From NCBI GenBank assembly GCA_007124475.1, contig SLFB01000014.1, positions 1 through 9,466 on the forward strand: a DNA stretch of 9,466 nt, in the 5' to 3' direction. The notes under the pieces were generated by a model. The model worked only from the letters and a program-made list of their open reading frames with translations, searched no databases and had not been told where the DNA came from. The stretch comes from Vibrio sp. Its GTDB lineage: Bacteria; Pseudomonadota; Gammaproteobacteria; Enterobacterales; Vibrionaceae. Numbering within the stretch: the stretch's first letter is position 1; each line of letters starts with the position of its first letter. This document shows positions 7,246 to 9,466 of this stretch, piece by piece. Both the position numbers and the translations under genes were made by a program.

Positions 7246-7304
7246 CCCCATGGCCGCTTACCTGCAGCCCAACTTGTTAAGGTATATACTTTCATCATTA
7301 CCCC

Positions 7305-7319
7305 ATACAACTTAAGTAT
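7305..7319. promoter_or_regulatory. Short inverted repeat next to the fliK promoter
   Basis: ATAC (7305-7308) and GTAT (7316-7319) flank AACTTAA, and the inner ACTTAAGT (7310-7317) is a perfect 8-bp palindrome. The element ends 2 bases before the TGGC of the sigma54 candidate. It may be a regulator site or simply AT-rich chance; I know no flagellar regulator whose site it clearly matches. Confidence 0.2.
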
Positions 7320-7320
7320 T

Positions 7321-7336
7321 TGGCTTAGTTTTTGCA
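7321..7336 (+). promoter_or_regulatory. Sigma54 (RpoN) promoter candidate for fliK-fliL
   Basis: TGGCTTAGTTTTTGCA matches TGGCAYRNNNNTTGCW at all defined positions but one (T for A at position 5). GG at 7322-7323 and GC at 7334-7335 have the required 10-base spacer. The predicted start near 7347 gives a leader of about 80 nt before the fliK ATG. It lies in the long gap before fliK on the right strand, and a fliK-led sigma54 unit is known in polar-flagellated Vibrio. The activator is not evident. Confidence 0.75.
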
Positions 7337-7429
7337 TCGTTAATTGCAGGATCAATCCGTCTTATGCTACCTATGACTATTCAATCACAAGTGGCCTTAT
7401 GATTCAGTATCAATGCGAGCGATGTGCTT

Positions 7430-9151
7430 ATGAATATCAACCTAACCTCTTCAGTCAATAATATTAACAGTTCCTCTGCAAGCAAAGATCTCGTTATTGG
7501 AGCTGACGGTGAGTCGGTCTCTGAACAGTCCGATGGCTTTTTCGATAAGCTCAGTTCATTACTGTTTAGTGGTCAACGGCAAGCTTTAGCTCAGGGAGAG
7601 GATAGCTCCGCGGATTCAGCTGTGGATTCAGCTACGGATATTGACGCTGCTATAGAGCCTAACAGTGAGCAAGCTAGTGTAGAAAATACCGATGAGAATG
7701 ATGCTAAGCCGTCAGTGAGTGGTGTACAAGCTAACGCTAGCATCGCAGCCGAGTCGTTAAGCACTTTATCTTCAGCAGAAGAGGCAGCTGAGATGGATGT
7801 AAAACCCTTATCACATCAGCGAAGTACTGAGCAAGTCATGCATGATGGTGAGGATATGCTGGAGCGCTTACATCAAGCAAATCAGACATTATCTGCTTAT
7901 CATGGCAAATCCTTGCCTCAAGACCTATCCACGGATGAAAGTGAGAAAATTAACTCGCTGATGATTGGAGCTGAACTCGAATCTAGCTATCCATTAAACC
8001 AAGCTTCGAGTCAAGTACAATCACCCTTAAATACGCCTTCGAATGGAGTACATTCAGTAGCGGCTGATCGTTATCAAGCCGATAACGTTTCTGATAATGG
8101 CATGCCATTTATTAGTAAAGAGCAAGCAACCGTCACAGCTGTGTCAGTTGATCAGGATGACTTATCGAAAAGCACGAATCTTGCCCAAACTGATCCAGAA
8201 AATGAGATTATCGGTCAGCATTCTGGGGTAATGGATAAAACATCGACGATTGATCCAAATCTAGTTGTTGCTTCAGGTAGTGGCCATGTTGCAATGAATG
8301 CTTTACTTGATGAAAATCAAGTGGTTGATAACTCAGAGGGTAAGGTCCCTAAAAAACTTGCAGCTAACATTTCTTCTGCATTAACCTCAGCTCCGATGGG
8401 GCCTCCATCTTCTAGTCTAGGGTCAACGAGCAACGCTTTATCTAGTAGTAGTAACGATATGCCACCTATTGATGTAAGGGCGTTATCACATCGAGTGGCA
8501 GGGCAAGAATTTGCCCAATCTCCGGCATTAGATAATTTAGGTTTGAAAACTGCGCTAGCCGGTTCAATGGTATTGACAGGGAAGGAGTCGGTTGCTTTAG
8601 GGCAAGCAACCGATGAAGCTTCGTTAGCTCAGCAAATAGCCTCTACGGCAGTGCAGTCAGGGACGAATTTATCATCCCCTTTGCGTAATGAGCTGACATC
8701 GATTCAAGCTCAGCCGTTACCTTTAATGACACATAAAGGTATGGTAGCGGAGGAAATGTCAGAGCGAATTCAAATGATGATGTCGAAAAACCTGAAAAAC
8801 ATCGATATCAGATTGGATCCTCCAGAGCTTGGACGTATGCAAATAAGGATGAATTTACACTCTGAGGGTGCAAGCGTTCAATTTACGGTAACGAATCATC
8901 AAGCAAGGGAAGCACTAGAGGGAGCAATGCCCCGCTTGAGGGAAATGCTTGCCCAACAAGGTATTCAGCTAGCAGATTCATCGGTTCAGCAACAAAGTTC
9001 CGGCCAACAACAAGGCTACGCTTTTGAACAGCACTCCCAGGGTAAAGGAAATAAAGAAGGAGAGGAGCTTGTTGATGGAAGTTTAGATAATAATGCTAAA
9101 CTTGATATAAATTTAACAGCAAAGCGTGATGGAATCAGTTATTACGCATAG
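7430..9151 (+). CDS. fliK: Flagellar hook-length control protein FliK
   Basis: Exported ruler protein. Its N-terminal part samples hook length, and its C-terminal domain acts on FlhB to switch export from rod/hook to filament substrates. 573 residues from ATG 7430. The C-terminal hook-length domain (~440-515) is clear: SERIQMMM (444-451), LDPPELGRMQIRM (462-474), then VQFTVTNHQAREALEGAMPRLREML. A Gln-rich segment (519-528) and a polar tail follow. Residues 1-~430 are Ser/Ala/Asp/Glu-rich, of low complexity, with no cysteine that I can see and no recognised domain, as is usual for this fast-changing region. The frame also allows a GTG start at 7424 (two extra residues). Neither start has a strong ribosome binding site (GAG at 7417-7419 only), so the start is uncertain by two codons. 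fliL follows after 32 nt. Confidence 0.93.
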   Translation: MNINLTSSVNNINSSSASKDLVIGADGESVSEQSDGFFDKLSSLLFSGQRQALAQGEDSSADSAVDSATDIDAAIEPNSEQASVENTDENDAKPSVSGVQANASIAAESLSTLSSAEEAAEMDVKPLSHQRSTEQVMHDGEDMLERLHQANQTLSAYHGKSLPQDLSTDESEKINSLMIGAELESSYPLNQASSQVQSPLNTPSNGVHSVAADRYQADNVSDNGMPFISKEQATVTAVSVDQDDLSKSTNLAQTDPENEIIGQHSGVMDKTSTIDPNLVVASGSGHVAMNALLDENQVVDNSEGKVPKKLAANISSALTSAPMGPPSSSLGSTSNALSSSSNDMPPIDVRALSHRVAGQEFAQSPALDNLGLKTALAGSMVLTGKESVALGQATDEASLAQQIASTAVQSGTNLSSPLRNELTSIQAQPLPLMTHKGMVAEEMSERIQMMMSKNLKNIDIRLDPPELGRMQIRMNLHSEGASVQFTVTNHQAREALEGAMPRLREMLAQQGIQLADSSVQQQSSGQQQGYAFEQHSQGKGNKEGEELVDGSLDNNAKLDINLTAKRDGISYYA

Positions 9152-9173
9152 ACTCACACAAACAAAACTATCC

Positions 9174-9179
9174 AGAGGA
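9174..9179 (+). promoter_or_regulatory. Ribosome binding site for fliL
   Basis: AGAGGA lies 4 nt before the ATG at 9184. A second ATG at 9179 is in another frame and does not give a FliL product, so the site and the protein together fix the start at 9184. Confidence 0.75.
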
Positions 9180-9183
9180 TGTT

Positions 9184-9466
9184 ATGGCTGCAGACGAAAA
9201 TGGGCAAGATGCACCGAAAAGTAAAAAAAAGCTGCTGATCATTATTATTGCGGCTGTTGTTCTGTTAATTGGTGGTGGGGGAGCGGCATTTTTTTTAATG
9301 GGTTCAAATAGTGATGCTGATACTAGTGAAAGGCCTGCACGACGAGCCGCAGCAGCACCTATTTCTTATGTTAATATTACTCAACCCTTTGTTTTTAATG
9401 TTAGTGGCGACACACGTGGACGTATGGTACAAGTTAAGGTGCAGCTTATGGTTCGTGGTCCTGACA
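9184..9466 (+). CDS. fliL: Flagellar basal body-associated protein FliL, 3'-truncated by window edge
   Basis: Single-pass inner-membrane protein that surrounds the stator at the basal body and supports torque, especially under load. The frame runs off the right edge after 94 codons. Visible: a short polar, lysine-rich cytoplasmic N-terminus (KSKKK at 12-16), one transmembrane helix (~17-40, with IIIIAAVVLL and a glycine run), an Ala/Arg-rich linker (~48-58), and the start of the periplasmic domain with YVNITQPFVFNV (62-73) and the beta-strand RMVQVKVQLMVRG (80-92). This layout and its place after fliK identify FliL. The remaining part, probably ~70-80 residues, and the expected fliM gene lie outside the window. 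Confidence 0.93.
   Translation, partial: MAADENGQDAPKSKKKLLIIIIAAVVLLIGGGGAAFFLMGSNSDADTSERPARRAAAAPISYVNITQPFVFNVSGDTRGRMVQVKVQLMVRGPD

Larger units (their letters stand above)
7133..7429 (+). other. 297-nt intergenic region between fliJ and fliK
   Basis: The longest non-coding stretch of the window. It holds a sigma54 promoter candidate at 7321-7336, an inverted repeat at 7226-7245, and a short inverted repeat at 7305-7319 just before the promoter. I see no convincing intrinsic terminator: hairpins here are short and none is followed by a run of T. A weak 6-bp pairing is possible between AAGGGG (7121-7126, fliJ end) and CCCCTT (7164-7169) with a 37-nt loop. An open frame from 7189 to 7461 (90 codons) runs through the gap into fliK but resembles no protein I know. 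About 190 nt upstream of the promoter have no assigned role. Confidence 0.7.

Noticed and set aside
7251..7266. Second GG-N10-GC pattern before fliK (TGGCCGCTTACCTGCA)
   Set aside because: The spacing fits, but four defined consensus positions are wrong, including the T-rich start of the -12 element. The site at 7321-7336 is far better.
7189..7461. 90-codon open frame spanning the fliJ-fliK gap and the start of fliK
   Set aside because: It resembles no family I know, has no good ribosome binding site, contains the sigma54 promoter candidate and overlaps the fliK start in another frame. Most likely a chance open frame.
1..9466. Search for a new system, mobile element, CRISPR array, tRNA or phage trace
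   Set aside because: All large frames are recognised flagellar genes in conserved order on one strand. No repeat array, insertion-sequence ends or tRNA-like structure was seen.

Overview
The window is a stretch of a polar-flagellum gene cluster from a gammaproteobacterium. All genes are on the + strand in the order flrC(partial)-fliE-fliF-fliG-fliH-fliI-fliJ-fliK-fliL(partial). This order, with a sigma54-dependent NtrC-type regulator (FlrC/FleR family) directly before fliE, is typical of Vibrio, Shewanella, Aeromonas, Pseudomonas and relatives. The wording of FlrC, FliG and FliF and the moderately AT-leaning base composition point to a marine Vibrionales/Alteromonadales-type organism rather than Pseudomonas. 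I cannot fix the genus from sequence alone.

Layout. Bases 1-1230 encode the C-terminal ~409 residues of FlrC; the start of its receiver domain lies outside the window. An 81-nt gap holds an exact-consensus sigma54 promoter (1246-1261) for a compact fliEFGHIJ unit (1312-7132). That unit contains the rod/MS-ring adaptor (FliE), the MS ring (FliF), the rotor/switch protein (FliG) and the export ATPase complex (FliH regulator, FliI ATPase, FliJ stalk). Joints inside it are tight (fliF/fliG overlap 8 nt, fliH/fliI overlap 1 nt, fliI-fliJ gap 4 nt), except for a 114-nt gap between fliG and fliH. A 297-nt gap (7133-7429) follows fliJ. It carries a second near-consensus sigma54 promoter (7321-7336) and small inverted repeats, and probably starts a second unit beginning fliK-fliL, which runs off the right edge.

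How the genes work together. FliF forms the MS ring in the inner membrane. FliG sits on its cytoplasmic C-terminus and takes torque from the stator. FliE joins the MS ring to the rod. FliH-FliI-FliJ energise and feed the flagellar type III export gate. FliK measures hook length and switches export specificity. FliL associates with the stator and basal body. FlrC is the sigma54 activator for later flagellar genes. In Vibrio cholerae the fliE-type and fliK-type operons are regarded as sigma54 class II genes driven by FlrA, so the two promoters here may answer to FlrA rather than FlrC.

I see no mobile element, CRISPR array, tRNA or rRNA, and no sign of a new system. Every large reading frame is a recognisable flagellar gene. 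The points worth a second look are the internal sigma54 promoter and the unexplained 297-nt gap before fliK, the strictly phased glycine repeat of FliH, a possible 21-codon ORF between fliG and fliH, and a few residue-level variations.
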